Of a stretch of 64,000 bases of DNA, positions 43,245 through 52,325 are shown in pieces. The translations under genes and the position numbers were made by a program. The DNA comes from Antarcticirhabdus aurantiaca. Lineage in GTDB: Bacteria; Pseudomonadota; Alphaproteobacteria; Rhizobiales; Rhizobiaceae. The notes beneath the pieces are model-generated. The model searched no databases, was not told the DNA's origin, and worked only from the letters and a program-made list of their open reading frames with translations. How positions within the stretch are numbered: the stretch's first letter is position 1; each line of letters begins with the position of its first letter. The stretch is taken from contig NZ_VTOM01000020.1 in the NCBI RefSeq assembly GCF_009765365.1, positions 1 through 64,000 on the forward strand, read 5' to 3'.

Positions 43245-44052
43245 GCCCCGCCCTCAAGCCTTCCCGCACGCGGTGGGCGATCTCCAGGAAGCGCGGCGTT
43301 TCGCGGATCTCCAGCGGGCGCTCGGCCCCGAGGTCGCAGTCGATGATCTCGGTGATGCGGCCGGGGCGCGGGCTCATGACGACGATGCGGGTGGACAGGA
43401 AGACGGCTTCGGGAATGGAGTGGGTGACGAAGACGACCGTCTTCCGCGTCTTCGCCCAGAGTTTCAGGAGCTCGGCGTTGAGGTGATCGCGGACGATCTC
43501 GTCGAGGGCGCCGAAAGGCTCGTCCATCAGGAGGAGGTCGGGGTCGAAGGACAGCGCGCGGGCGATGGAGGCGCGCTGCTGCATGCCGCCCGACAGCTGC
43601 CAGGGGAACTTCGTCTCGAAGCCCGCCAAGCCGACGAGGTCGAGGTTGGCTGCGATACGCCGCGCGCGCTCGGCCTTGGGCACGCCCATGATCTCGAGCG
43701 GCAGGGCGACGTTTCGCGCGATGGAGCGCCAGGGATAGAGCGCCGCGGCCTGGAAGACGTAGCCGTAGGCGCGGGCGCGCCGGGCCTCGTCGGGGGTCAT
43801 GCCGTTGACGGTGATGGAGCCGGCCGTCGGTTGTTCCAGGTCCGCGACGACGCGCAGAAGCGTCGTCTTTCCGCAGCCGGACGGGCCGATGAAGGACACG
43901 AACTCGCCGCGCCGGATGGTGAGGTCGACGTCCTTCAGCGCGTGGACGGACCCGTCGTTCGTGCCGAAGACGAGGCCGAGCTTGCGCGCGGCGATCACCT
44001 CGTCACCGACTGCGGGAGCGGGCGCAGGCGCGAGCGAGGGCGCGGCGCTCAT
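43231..44052 (-). CDS. ABC transporter ATP-binding protein
   Basis: ATPase of the NMT1-type importer, 273 residues: Walker A GPSGCGKTTLL, signature LSGGMQQRASIARAL, Walker B LLLMDEPFGALD and the switch His in VFVTHSIPEAV. An Ala/Pro-rich N-terminus (about 1-20) precedes the fold. It is the first gene of the operon; the DUF559 element comes next, before the permeases. Divergent from the cupin gene. Confidence 0.95.
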   Translation of the reverse strand: MSAAPSLAPAPAPAVGDEVIAARKLGLVFGTNDGSVHALKDVDLTIRRGEFVSFIGPSGCGKTTLLRVVADLEQPTAGSITVNGMTPDEARRARAYGYVFQAAALYPWRSIARNVALPLEIMGVPKAERARRIAANLDLVGLAGFETKFPWQLSGGMQQRASIARALSFDPDLLLMDEPFGALDEIVRDHLNAELLKLWAKTRKTVVFVTHSIPEAVFLSTRIVVMSPRPGRITEIIDCDLGAERPLEIRETPRFLEIAHRVREGLRAGHGYE

Positions 44053-44121
44053 CGGCCGAACTCCGCGTGAAGGCCGTTCAAAAGCCGGATAGGATGGCGC
44101 ATCGCGGAGACGAGGGAGCTC

Positions 44122-44547
44122 ATGACCATGGACACGAGAGCGAAGGACTGCGCGCTGATCCGGCCGGAGGAGACGTATGACGGCAAACAGGGCTTCACGT
44201 ACCGGGCGGGCATCTCGGCGGAAAGCGTCGGCTCAAGCGGCATCTGCATGCATCTCCTGACCATTCCGCCCGGCGGCCGGGCCAAGGCGCATCTTCACGA
44301 GGCGCATGAGACGGCGATCTTCGTCGTCAGCGGCATCGCCGAGACCTTCTACGGCGAACGTCTGGAGCATCACGCCGTCACCAGGGCCGGCGACCTCTTC
44401 TATATCCCCGCCGGCATGCCCCACCTGCCCTTCAACCCGGGCAGCGAGCCCTGCGTGGCGGTCATCGCGCGCACCGATCCGAACGAGCAGGAAAGCGTCG
44501 TCCTGCGCCCCGACCTCGAAGCGCTGGTGGCCGATCGCCTGGGCTGA
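44122..44547 (+). CDS. Cupin-domain protein
   Basis: Small beta-barrel protein of 141 residues. The cupin metal motifs are AKAHLHEAHETAIFVVSG and GDLFYIPAGMPHLPFN, with His and Glu ligands. Function is unknown; many such cupins act on small metabolites. It lies on the opposite strand between the importer operon and the hydantoinase operon, so a role in pyrimidine or ureide metabolism is possible but unproven. Confidence 0.85.
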   Translation: MTMDTRAKDCALIRPEETYDGKQGFTYRAGISAESVGSSGICMHLLTIPPGGRAKAHLHEAHETAIFVVSGIAETFYGERLEHHAVTRAGDLFYIPAGMPHLPFNPGSEPCVAVIARTDPNEQESVVLRPDLEALVADRLG

Positions 44548-44564
44548 CGGGTCGAGCATGACGG

Positions 44565-44583
44565 GCGGCGTCTCAGACGCCGC
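44565..44583. terminator. Hairpin between convergent cupin and hydA genes
   Basis: GCGGCGTC (44565-44572) and GACGCCGC (44576-44583) form a perfect 8-bp stem; the 3-nt loop is the hydA stop codon. It could end both convergent transcripts. There is no U-run. Confidence 0.4.
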
Positions 44584-46024
44584 TCGCCGGGATGCCGCTG
44601 CGCTCGACCTTGCGGGGCGCCGTCAGCTCCTTCCAGGTCGAGAGCGCCTTGGTCACCGGCGCGTTCGCCGGGCGCTCGACGAAGCGGCCGTCGCCGGTCT
44701 CGGCGCGCACCTCGCCGTCGCGGTAAGCGACCTTGCCGCGCGAGAGCGTGACGGCCGGCAGGCCCTTCACCTCGATGCCCTCGAAGACGTTGTAGTCGAT
44801 CGCCGACTTCTGGGCGGCGGCCTTGATCGTCTTCGTCGCCGTGGGGTCCCAGACCACGAGGTCGGCGTCGGCGCCGGGCAGGATCGCGCCCTTGCGGGGA
44901 TAGATGTTGAGGATCTTGGCGATGTTGGTCGAGGTCGCCGCGACGAACTCGTTCATGGTCAGACGGCCGGTGTTGACGCCCTTGGTCCAGAGCACCGGCA
45001 TCCGGTCCTCGAGGCCGCCCGTGCCGTTCGGGATCTTGGTGAAGTCGCCGAGCCCCGTGCGCTTCTGCGCCGTCGTGAAGGCGCAGTGGTCGGTCGCCAC
45101 CACCTGGAGCGAGCCGGATTGGAGACCGGCCCAGAGCGAATCCTGGTGCAGCTGGTTGCGGAAGGGCGGGCTCATCACGCGGCGGGCGGCATAGTCCCAA
45201 TCGGCGTTGAAGTATTCGCTCTCGTCGAGGACGAGGTGCTGGATCAGCGGCTCGCCGAAGACGCGCATGCCCTTGGCGCGGGCGCGGCGGATGGCTTCGT
45301 GGCTCTGCTCGCAGGACACGTGGACGACGTAGAGCGGCACGCCCGCCTGGTCGGCGATCATGATGGCGCGGTTGGTCGCCTCGCCCTCGACCTCGGGCGG
45401 GCGCGAATAGCCGTGCGCCTCGGGGCCGTTGTTGCCTTCGGCCAGGAGCTTCTGCTGGAGAAAGGCGACGACGTCGCCGTTCTCGGCGTGGACGAGCGGC
45501 ATGGCGCCGAGTTCGGCGCAGCGCGAGAACGAGGCGAACATCTCGTCGTCGTTCACCATCAGCGCGCCCTTGTAGGCCATGAAGTGCTTGAAGGTGTTGA
45601 TCCCCTCCGCCACGACCTTCGGCATCTCCTCGAAGACGCGCTCGCCCCACCAGGTGATCGCCATGTGGAAGGAGAAGTCGGTGCGCGCCTTGCCGGCCTT
45701 CTGGTGCCATTCCTGCAGCGCCTCGATGAGACCCTGGTTCGGCGCGGGCAATACGAAATCGACCGTCATCGTCGTGCCGCCGGCCAGTGCGGCGGCCGAG
45801 CCCGTGTCGAAGTCGTCGGAGGAGAAGGTGCCCATGAAGGGCATTTCGAGGTGCGTGTGCGGATCGATGCCGCCCGGCATGACAAAGGCGCCGGACGCGT
45901 CGATCACCTCGTTGCCATGGAGATCCGGCCCGACCGCGACGATCGTGCCGCCGTCGACCAGGATGTCGGCCCGGTAGGTCAGGTCGGCGGTGACAACGGT
46001 GCCGCCCTTGATCGCGATGGTCAT
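44573..46024 (-). CDS. hydA: Dihydropyrimidinase / D-hydantoinase
   Basis: Zinc amidohydrolase of 483 residues that opens dihydrouracil or dihydrothymine to the N-carbamoyl amino acid. Metal ligands: GIDPHTHLEMPFMG (HxH), the carboxylated Lys in INTFKHFMAYKG, and later His residues in PLYVVHVSCEQSH and Asp in VVATDHCAF. It is the second enzyme of the reductive pyrimidine pathway and lies 72 nt after the carbamoyl amidohydrolase gene. Confidence 0.94.
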   Translation of the reverse strand: MTIAIKGGTVVTADLTYRADILVDGGTIVAVGPDLHGNEVIDASGAFVMPGGIDPHTHLEMPFMGTFSSDDFDTGSAAALAGGTTMTVDFVLPAPNQGLIEALQEWHQKAGKARTDFSFHMAITWWGERVFEEMPKVVAEGINTFKHFMAYKGALMVNDDEMFASFSRCAELGAMPLVHAENGDVVAFLQQKLLAEGNNGPEAHGYSRPPEVEGEATNRAIMIADQAGVPLYVVHVSCEQSHEAIRRARAKGMRVFGEPLIQHLVLDESEYFNADWDYAARRVMSPPFRNQLHQDSLWAGLQSGSLQVVATDHCAFTTAQKRTGLGDFTKIPNGTGGLEDRMPVLWTKGVNTGRLTMNEFVAATSTNIAKILNIYPRKGAILPGADADLVVWDPTATKTIKAAAQKSAIDYNVFEGIEVKGLPAVTLSRGKVAYRDGEVRAETGDGRFVERPANAPVTKALSTWKELTAPRKVERSGIPASGV

Positions 46025-46096
46025 GAGAGCGTTCCTTCTTGTCCGTCGGAGAGGTCGGTTCGGAATGTGCCTAGAGCGTGGGGCGCCGGTTCCGCC

Positions 46097-47344
46097 CTAC
46101 TCCGCGATGCCCGCCGTTTCGACCACCGCGTGGAGAAGGACGTCGGCGCCGCCCTTCGCCCAGTCCTTGGTGATCGCCTCCGCCTCGTTGTGGCTGAGGC
46201 CGTCGACGCAGGGGCAGAAGACCATGGCGGTGGGAGCGACGCGGTTGATCCAGCAGGCGTCGTGGCCGGCGCCCGAGACGATGTCGCGGTGGCTGTAGCC
46301 GAGCCGCTCGGCGGCGTCGCGCACGGCCTTCACGCATCCCTCGTCGAAGGCGACGGGGTCGAAGTGGCCGACCTGCTCGATCTCGTGGGCGATGTCGAGC
46401 GCCTCGCAGATCTGCGCGATGCCGGCGCGGATGCGCCCGTCCATGGCGTCGAGGACGCACTTGTCGGGCGAGCGGATGTCGATCGTGAAGACCGTGCGCC
46501 CGGCGATGATGTTGCGCGAGTTCGGGTAGACCTCGACGTGGCCGATCGCGCCGACCGCGTCGGGCTGGTAGGCCATCGCCACTTCGTGGACGAGCTCCGT
46601 CACCCGCGCCATCCCGAGCCCGGCATTGCGGCGCTTGGGCATCGGCGTCGAGCCGGTATGGCTCTCGCGGCCGGTCAGCGTCACCTGCAGCCATTTCAGG
46701 CCCTGGCCGTGGGTGACGACGCCGATGTCGATGCCCTCGTCCTCCAGGATCGGACCCTGCTCGATGTGCAGCTCGAAGAAGGCGCGCATCGGCCGCCCGC
46801 CGACCGGCTCCTCGCCCTTCCAGCCGATGCGCTCCAGCTCCTCGCCGAAGCGCTTTCCCTCCGCGTCGCGCCGGTCGTAGGCCCAGCCCATGTCGTGGAC
46901 GCCGGCGAAGACGCCGGATGCGAGCATGGCGGGGGCGAAGCGCGCCCCCTCCTCGTTGGTCCAGTTGGTGACGACGATCGGGTGCTTGGTGCGGATGCCG
47001 AGGTCGTTCAGCGAGCGCACCAGCTCCAACGCGCCGAGGACGCCGAGGACGCCGTCGTACTTGCCGCCGGTCGGCTGGGTGTCGAGGTGGCTGCCGACAT
47101 AGACCGGCGGCAGCGACGGGTCCGCGCCCTCGCGGCGGGCGAACATCGTGCCCATCGTGTCGACGCCCATCGACAGGCCGGCCTCCTCGCACCAGCGCTG
47201 GAACAAGCGCCGCCCCTCGGCGTCGGAATCCGTCAGCGTCTGCCGGTTGTTGCCACCGGCGATGCCTGGGCCGATCTTCGCCATCTCCTCCAGCGAGTCC
47301 CAGAGCCGGTCGCCGTTGATCTGGAGGTTGGAAGCAAGGTCCAT
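46097..47344 (-). CDS. M20-family carbamoyl amidohydrolase (beta-ureidopropionase-like)
   Basis: Zinc-dependent hydrolase of 415 residues in the hydantoinase/carbamoylase group. Metal motifs: YVGSHLDTQPTGGKYDGVLG, NWTNEEGARFAP and ELHIEQGPILE. It removes the carbamoyl group from N-carbamoyl-beta-alanine, releasing CO2 and ammonia; allantoate amidohydrolase is a close relative, but the context with dihydropyrimidinase favours the pyrimidine role. Confidence 0.92.
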   Translation of the reverse strand: MDLASNLQINGDRLWDSLEEMAKIGPGIAGGNNRQTLTDSDAEGRRLFQRWCEEAGLSMGVDTMGTMFARREGADPSLPPVYVGSHLDTQPTGGKYDGVLGVLGALELVRSLNDLGIRTKHPIVVTNWTNEEGARFAPAMLASGVFAGVHDMGWAYDRRDAEGKRFGEELERIGWKGEEPVGGRPMRAFFELHIEQGPILEDEGIDIGVVTHGQGLKWLQVTLTGRESHTGSTPMPKRRNAGLGMARVTELVHEVAMAYQPDAVGAIGHVEVYPNSRNIIAGRTVFTIDIRSPDKCVLDAMDGRIRAGIAQICEALDIAHEIEQVGHFDPVAFDEGCVKAVRDAAERLGYSHRDIVSGAGHDACWINRVAPTAMVFCPCVDGLSHNEAEAITKDWAKGGADVLLHAVVETAGIAE

Positions 47345-47382
47345 AGGACAACTCTTCTACGAAAGGGCTTGCAGGATAAGGC

Positions 47383-47577
47383 TCAGTTTCGTGACTGAAC
47401 GCGCCGGAAGACAAGGTCGACGGCCGCGATGGTGGCAACCGTGACCACCGCGCATGTGGCGTAGGTCGGCTCGACACCCATGGCCGCGAGTCCAGCCAGA
47501 ACCGGTCCGACTGCGAGCCCGCCGAGCACAGGAGGCAACCACCAGGATTCGGCTAATCTCCATCCCATCGGCTTCAT
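47383..47577 (-). CDS. Small two-helix membrane protein in the pyrimidine operon
   Basis: Protein of 64 residues not recognised. Two hydrophobic segments (WWLPPVLGGLAVGPVLAGLAA without the charged ends, and ATCAVVTVATIAAVDLVF) suggest a membrane hairpin, with a basic C-terminus. GGGAGG lies 7 nt before the ATG at 47577, a strong ribosome-binding site, and the gene fits neatly between the aminotransferase stop (20 nt) and the amidohydrolase start. It is probably a real, easily missed gene. Confidence 0.65.
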   Translation of the reverse strand: MKPMGWRLAESWWLPPVLGGLAVGPVLAGLAAMGVEPTYATCAVVTVATIAAVDLVFRRVQSRN

Positions 47578-47596
47578 CGAAACGCCTCCCGCTGCC

Positions 47597-48925
47597 CTAG
47601 TTCAGCCGCCTCAGGATCGCGCGCAGCCCGTCGACGATCTCGCCGATCTGCGCCTCCGAAACGATCAGCGGCGGCGACATGGCGATGATGTCGCCCGTGG
47701 TGCGGATCAGGAGGCCGTTCTCGTAGGCGTCGAGGAAGGCGGAAAAGGCGCGCTTGGTCGGCTGGCCGTCGATCGGCTGAAGCTCGACGGCGCCGATGAG
47801 GCCGATGGTGCGGATATCGACGACGTGCGGCTCGCCCTTCAGCGAGTGAAGCGCGTCGGCCCAGACCGGCTCCAGCGCCTTGGCCCGCTCGAACAGCCCC
47901 TCCTCCTTGTAGGTGTCGAGGGTGGCGAGGCCCGCGGCCGCGGCGATCGGATTGCCGGAATAGGTGTAGCCGTGGAAGAACTCGATCAGGTGTTCCGGCC
48001 CGCCCATGAAGGCGTCGTGGATCTTGCCCGACGCGAAGACCGCGCCCATCGGGATGACGCCGTTGGTCAGGCCCTTGGCCGTCACCATCAGGTCCGGCGT
48101 CACGTCGAAATAGTCGGCCGCGAAGGCCGTGCCCATGCGCCCGTAGCCGGTGATGACCTCGTCGAAGATGAGGAGGATGCCGTGCTGGTCGCAGATCTCG
48201 CGCAGGCGCTTGAGGTAGCCCTTGGGCGGGGGCAGGACGCCGGTCGAGCCCGACACCGGCTCGACGATCACGGCGGCGATGGTCGAGGGGTCGTGGAGCG
48301 TCGCGATGCGCAGGAGGTCGTCGGCGAGCTCCACGCCGTGCTCGGCCTCGCCGCGCGAATAGCCGTTGCGGGCCGGGTCGTGGGTGTGGCGCATGTGGTC
48401 GACGCCGGTCAGAAGCGTCCCGAACATCTTGCGGTTGGCGACGATGCCGCCGACCGAGATGCCGCCGAAGTTGACGCCGTGATAGCCGCGCTCGCGCCCG
48501 ATCAGCCGGAAGCGCGACCCGTCGCCCTTCGCCCGGTGATAGGCGAGCGCGATCTTCAGCGCGGTCTCGACCGATTCGGAGCCGGAGTTCGTGAAGAAGA
48601 CGTGGTCGAGGCCGGCCGGCGCGATGGTCGCGAGGCGCGAGGCCAGCTCGAAGGCCTTGGGGTGGCCCATCTGGAAGGCCGGCGCGTAGTCCAGCTCGCC
48701 GGCCTGCGTCGCGATCGCCTCGGTGATCTTCGGCCGGCAATGGCCGGCATTCACGCACCAGAGGCCGGCGGTCGCGTCCAGCACCTGCCGCCCGTCGGCG
48801 GTGGTGTAGTGCATGTCCTTCGCGCCCACGAACATGCGCGGCGCCTGCTTGAACTGACGGTTCGCCGTGAACGGCATCCAGAAGGCGTCGAGATTGTTGG
48901 GAGCGACCCTGGTCATCTCGTTCAT
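47597..48925 (-). CDS. Class III omega-amino acid:pyruvate aminotransferase
   Basis: PLP enzyme of 442 residues: VFFTNSGSESVETALK, IFDEVITGYGRMG and the Schiff-base Lys in VTAKGLTNG. In this operon it most likely moves the amino group of beta-alanine (or beta-aminoisobutyrate) to pyruvate, giving malonate semialdehyde. The start at 48925 follows GGAGGA; the frame upstream to 49030 crosses the operator region and is rejected. First gene of the degradation operon. Confidence 0.93.
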   Translation of the reverse strand: MNEMTRVAPNNLDAFWMPFTANRQFKQAPRMFVGAKDMHYTTADGRQVLDATAGLWCVNAGHCRPKITEAIATQAGELDYAPAFQMGHPKAFELASRLATIAPAGLDHVFFTNSGSESVETALKIALAYHRAKGDGSRFRLIGRERGYHGVNFGGISVGGIVANRKMFGTLLTGVDHMRHTHDPARNGYSRGEAEHGVELADDLLRIATLHDPSTIAAVIVEPVSGSTGVLPPPKGYLKRLREICDQHGILLIFDEVITGYGRMGTAFAADYFDVTPDLMVTAKGLTNGVIPMGAVFASGKIHDAFMGGPEHLIEFFHGYTYSGNPIAAAAGLATLDTYKEEGLFERAKALEPVWADALHSLKGEPHVVDIRTIGLIGAVELQPIDGQPTKRAFSAFLDAYENGLLIRTTGDIIAMSPPLIVSEAQIGEIVDGLRAILRRLN

Positions 48926-48980
48926 CGCGCCGCATCCTCCCGCACACTCCGCCGGTGCACGAAACGGCCTCGGCGGAAAC

Positions 48981-48996
48981 TTGACTGATTGGTCAA
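48981..48996. promoter_or_regulatory. RutR-like operator in the aminotransferase/rutR divergent gap
   Basis: TTGACTGATTGGTCAA matches the E. coli RutR consensus TTGACCA-NN-TGGTCAA at 12 of 14 specified positions. It lies 56 nt before the aminotransferase start and 102 nt before the rutR start, so one site could control both directions. Confidence 0.75.
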
Positions 48997-49097
48997 ATGT
49001 CAGGCTAGAAGGTGCCTGAGGGCCGGTCAAGCTCTCTTGAATGGTTCAAAATTGTGCAGTGCGGATCCGCTCGGACCGGCGGCGCGACGAGGGCGAG

Positions 49098-49745
49098 ATG
49101 GACGCGCGGGTGGACGAGGAACCGGCGGGCGGCGGGCAGACCCGCATCCAGGCGATCAACCGCGAGATCATCCTCCAGGCGGCGCTGGAGGTCTTCTCGG
49201 TCCACGGCTTCCGCGGCTCGACCCTGGACCAGATCGCGACCAAGGCCGGGCTTTCCAAGCCCAACCTCCTCTACTACTTCCGCCGCAAGCAGGACATCTA
49301 CGAGGCGGTGCTGCGCGACACGCTGGCGCTCTGGCTCGAGCCGCTGGCGGCGATCCGCGCCGACGGCGAGCCGATCGAGGAGCTGCGGCGCTACATCACC
49401 TTCAAGCTGCGCATGAGCCAGGAGCAGCCGCAGGCCTCGCGCCTCTTTGCCAACGAGATCCTGGCCGGCGCGCCGGTGATTCGCGGCTTCCTCGCCACCG
49501 ATCTCCGGACACTTGTGGAGGAGAAGGCGGGCGTGATCCGCGGCTGGGTCTCGGACGGGCGGCTCGCGCCCATCGACCCCGTGCACCTGATCTTCGCGAT
49601 CTGGGCGACGACGCAGCACTATGCCGACTTCGACGTCCAGGTGCGCGCCATCCTCGGCGAGCAGGTCGACGGCCGCGGCTTTCCCGAGCAGGCGGCCCAG
49701 GCCGTCCTGTCGATCATCCTCAACGGCGTCCGCCCCCGGGCCTGA
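49098..49745 (+). CDS. rutR: TetR-family pyrimidine regulator RutR
   Basis: Regulator of 215 residues. The N-terminal helix-turn-helix (ILQAALEVFSVHGFRGSTL, IATKAGLSKPNLLYYF) and the ligand domain (QASRLFANEILAGAPVI, LIFAIWATTQHYADF) follow E. coli RutR closely; RutR senses uracil and thymine. The start at 49098 gives the usual length; an ATG at 49041 is possible but has no ribosome-binding site. Divergent from the degradation operon, with an operator between. Confidence 0.92.
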   Translation: MDARVDEEPAGGGQTRIQAINREIILQAALEVFSVHGFRGSTLDQIATKAGLSKPNLLYYFRRKQDIYEAVLRDTLALWLEPLAAIRADGEPIEELRRYITFKLRMSQEQPQASRLFANEILAGAPVIRGFLATDLRTLVEEKAGVIRGWVSDGRLAPIDPVHLIFAIWATTQHYADFDVQVRAILGEQVDGRGFPEQAAQAVLSIILNGVRPRA

Positions 49746-49751
49746 GCGCCC

Positions 49752-52202
49752 TCAGCCGCTTTCCGCCACGCGCGCGACGGAGTGCGCCGCCTCCCGCTCG
49801 CTCGCCCAGAAGGCTTGCACCTCGGCGAGGATGCGCGGCAGGTCGCCGGCCGGACGCGGCCGCGAGAAAAGGAAGCCCTGCATCTCGCGGCAGCCCTCCG
49901 CGCGCAGCATGCGCAGCTGCTCCACCGTCTCGATGCCCTCGGCGATGACCGGCATCTTCAGCGCGCGGCCGAGGCCGATCACGGCGCGCACGATCGCCAT
50001 GTTCTCCGGCAGTGTCATGTCGCGCACGAAGGACTGGTCGATCTTGATCTTGTCGAAGGGGAACCGGCTGAGATAGCCGAGCGAGGAATACCCCGTGCCG
50101 AAATCGTCCATCGAGATGATCATTCCGTCCGACCGCAGGTCGGTCAGGATCGCCAGCGTGTTGTCGCCGTCGTCGAGGAAGAGCGATTCGGTGACTTCGA
50201 GCTGCAGCCGGCGCGGCGAGAGACCCGAGCGCGCCAGCGCCTGGCGGACGTCCGCCACGAGCGTCCGGCTGCGGAACTGGACGGGCGACAGGTTGACCGA
50301 CAGGATGAGGTCTCCCGGCCAGTTGGCGGCTTGGGCCGACGCCGTCCGCAGCGCCCAGACGCCGATCTGCTCGATGAGGCCGATCTCCTCCGCCAGCGGA
50401 ATGAAGACGCCGGGCGAGACCAGGCCGCGCCTGGGGTGACGCCAGCGCAGCAGCGCCTCGAAGCCGGAGACCGCCTGCCGGTCGGCATGAACGAAGGGCT
50501 GGTAGAAGATTTCCAGCTCGTCGTTTTCCAGCGCGAGCCGGAGGTCGCGCTCCAGTTCGCGGCGCTCGTTCAGCGCCTCGCGCATCGAGGGCTCGAAGAT
50601 GCGGTAGCCGCTGCGACCCTCGGCCTTGGCGCGATACAGCGCGAGGTCGCAGTTCTGCATGACGTGATCGGCATCGCCCATGGTGCCGACCATCCGGCGC
50701 GGCACGGGAACGGCGCCGAGCGACACGCCGCTGTGGATGTGGCGGTTGTTGATCTCGAAGGGCTCGCCCATCGCCGCGACGATCTGGGCGGCCAGCCGCT
50801 CGCCGCCCTCGGGCTGGCGGGCGCCGACTTGGATCACCGCGAACTCGTCGCCGCCGAGCCGGGCGACCACGTCGCGCCGGCCCGTCACCGCGCGCAAACG
50901 GTCGCCGACCGCCTTGAGGAGCGCGTCGCCGACGGGATGGCCGAAGGTGTCGTTCACCGACTTGAAGTCGTTCACGTCGAGGGTGATGACGGCGATGTCC
51001 TGCGCGGCCGAGCCGCGCAGAGCCAGAATCTCGTCCAGCCGCTCGCAGAAGCGGCGGCGGTTGGCGAGTTCGGTCAACCCGTCGTGACCTGCCAGGTGCT
51101 CCATCCGCTGGGAGGCATGATGCTGGGCGGTGATGTTCTCGAAGGTGACGAGCAGGCCCTTGTCGCGCATGCCGCGGCGCTTGATGCGCATCACCTCCCC
51201 GTCCGGCATCTCCTTGACGAACTCGCCGGTCGCGTCGGGCTCGAGGACCGTGTGGAAGCGCTTGTCGCCGAGGATCTCGCGCGCCGACATTCCCGGCTTC
51301 AGGTTCGGAAACATGGCCGCGAAGGGGTCGTTGTAGACCAGGAGATTGAAGCCGCCGTCGAGCATGCACAGGCCCTGCGGCATGTTGTTGAGCGCCGCGA
51401 GGAACCGGTTCTCATGGTTCTGCAGGCGCTCGTCGAAGGTCGTCGCCTGCCGGCCGATCCGCTCCTGCAGAGACGCGCAGGACGCTTGAAGCACCTCGAT
51501 GGCGTCGAAGACCTCGGCGAACTCCCGCTCGTCGTTGCGCTTTATCGGGTGGAGGATGTCGCCCCGCGCGATCCTGCGCGCCTGACGGCGCAGATCGCCG
51601 ACGAGCCGGCCGACGCGCCAGCTCATGATGCCGGTCGCCGCCAGCCCCAGCGCGACGACGATGGCGAGCCCGATCCAGGTCTGCGTCGCGGCGCCGTTGA
51701 ACTGCCGGTCCGCCTGCTCGCGCGTCTGCGTGACCTCGGCGCGCACCTCGGACACGATGACGTCGAGGTTGGAGGCGATGCGAGCGAGCTCGCGCGAGGC
51801 GAGACGCAGGCTCACCTCCCCTTGCGAGGCCGCGAGCCGGCTCAGCGGATACAGGAGGTCGCCGATCCGCTTCGTCACCTCAGGGGACGCCGTGCCGTCG
51901 GCCGCTTCCTTCAGCATGGCCGAGATGTCGGACATCGGCACGTCGAGCGATTCGGCGCTGCCGAGCGAATAGGCCGGCGTCGATCCCCCGACTTCCGACA
52001 GGATGCGCTGGTAGCGGTCGGACAGGACGGAGGCGTAGCGCTGAGCCTCCTGCAGGCGGTTCAGCGAATGCATGCCCCGCTCGTAGAGGTCCGACGACAG
52101 GGCGCGCGACTCGACCAGGGTGCCGTGACTGAAGGCAGCAAACAGGATCGTCGCGAGAGCGAAGATGACACCGCCGGCCAGGAGCTTCAGTTGCAGGGAC
52201 AT
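49752..52202 (-). CDS. Membrane GGDEF-EAL cyclic-di-GMP protein
   Basis: Protein of 816 residues. In order: membrane helix (7-27), periplasmic helical sensor (about 30-170), second membrane helix (about 175-197), HAMP linker, a PAS-like domain (about 265-370, NMPQGLCMLDGGFNLLVYND), GGDEF domain with intact ARLGGDEFAV, and EAL domain with FEALLRW, NLSPVQFR and DDFGTGYSSL. Both catalytic signatures are intact, so it may make or degrade c-di-GMP. It lies between rutR and preA, convergent with rutR (stops 6 nt apart) and in the same direction as preTA. Confidence 0.94.
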   Translation of the reverse strand: MSLQLKLLAGGVIFALATILFAAFSHGTLVESRALSSDLYERGMHSLNRLQEAQRYASVLSDRYQRILSEVGGSTPAYSLGSAESLDVPMSDISAMLKEAADGTASPEVTKRIGDLLYPLSRLAASQGEVSLRLASRELARIASNLDVIVSEVRAEVTQTREQADRQFNGAATQTWIGLAIVVALGLAATGIMSWRVGRLVGDLRRQARRIARGDILHPIKRNDEREFAEVFDAIEVLQASCASLQERIGRQATTFDERLQNHENRFLAALNNMPQGLCMLDGGFNLLVYNDPFAAMFPNLKPGMSAREILGDKRFHTVLEPDATGEFVKEMPDGEVMRIKRRGMRDKGLLVTFENITAQHHASQRMEHLAGHDGLTELANRRRFCERLDEILALRGSAAQDIAVITLDVNDFKSVNDTFGHPVGDALLKAVGDRLRAVTGRRDVVARLGGDEFAVIQVGARQPEGGERLAAQIVAAMGEPFEINNRHIHSGVSLGAVPVPRRMVGTMGDADHVMQNCDLALYRAKAEGRSGYRIFEPSMREALNERRELERDLRLALENDELEIFYQPFVHADRQAVSGFEALLRWRHPRRGLVSPGVFIPLAEEIGLIEQIGVWALRTASAQAANWPGDLILSVNLSPVQFRSRTLVADVRQALARSGLSPRRLQLEVTESLFLDDGDNTLAILTDLRSDGMIISMDDFGTGYSSLGYLSRFPFDKIKIDQSFVRDMTLPENMAIVRAVIGLGRALKMPVIAEGIETVEQLRMLRAEGCREMQGFLFSRPRPAGDLPRILAEVQAFWASEREAAHSVARVAESG

Positions 52203-52298
52203 GGATGCCGGCGCATGCGATTGAAGATCGGCCGGCGCCCGATCGGCACCGCCCCGTCCTCTGCAGTCTTAGGACATCCTGGTTTCTCTTCTCTTACG

Positions 52299-52319
52299 GC
52301 CCGGTCTCTTCGCCCGGGC
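52299..52319 (-). terminator. Possible terminator after preA
   Basis: GCCCGG and CCGGGC (52299-52304, 52314-52319) form a 6-bp stem with a 9-nt loop just past the preA stop. No U-run follows on the minus strand; this is a weak call. Confidence 0.3.
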
Positions 52320-52325
52320 GCCTTG

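Noticed and set aside
44306-47398. Plus-strand open frame of about 1030 codons opposite hydA and the amidohydrolase
   Set aside because: Shadow of two well-supported enzyme genes; no recognisable domain.
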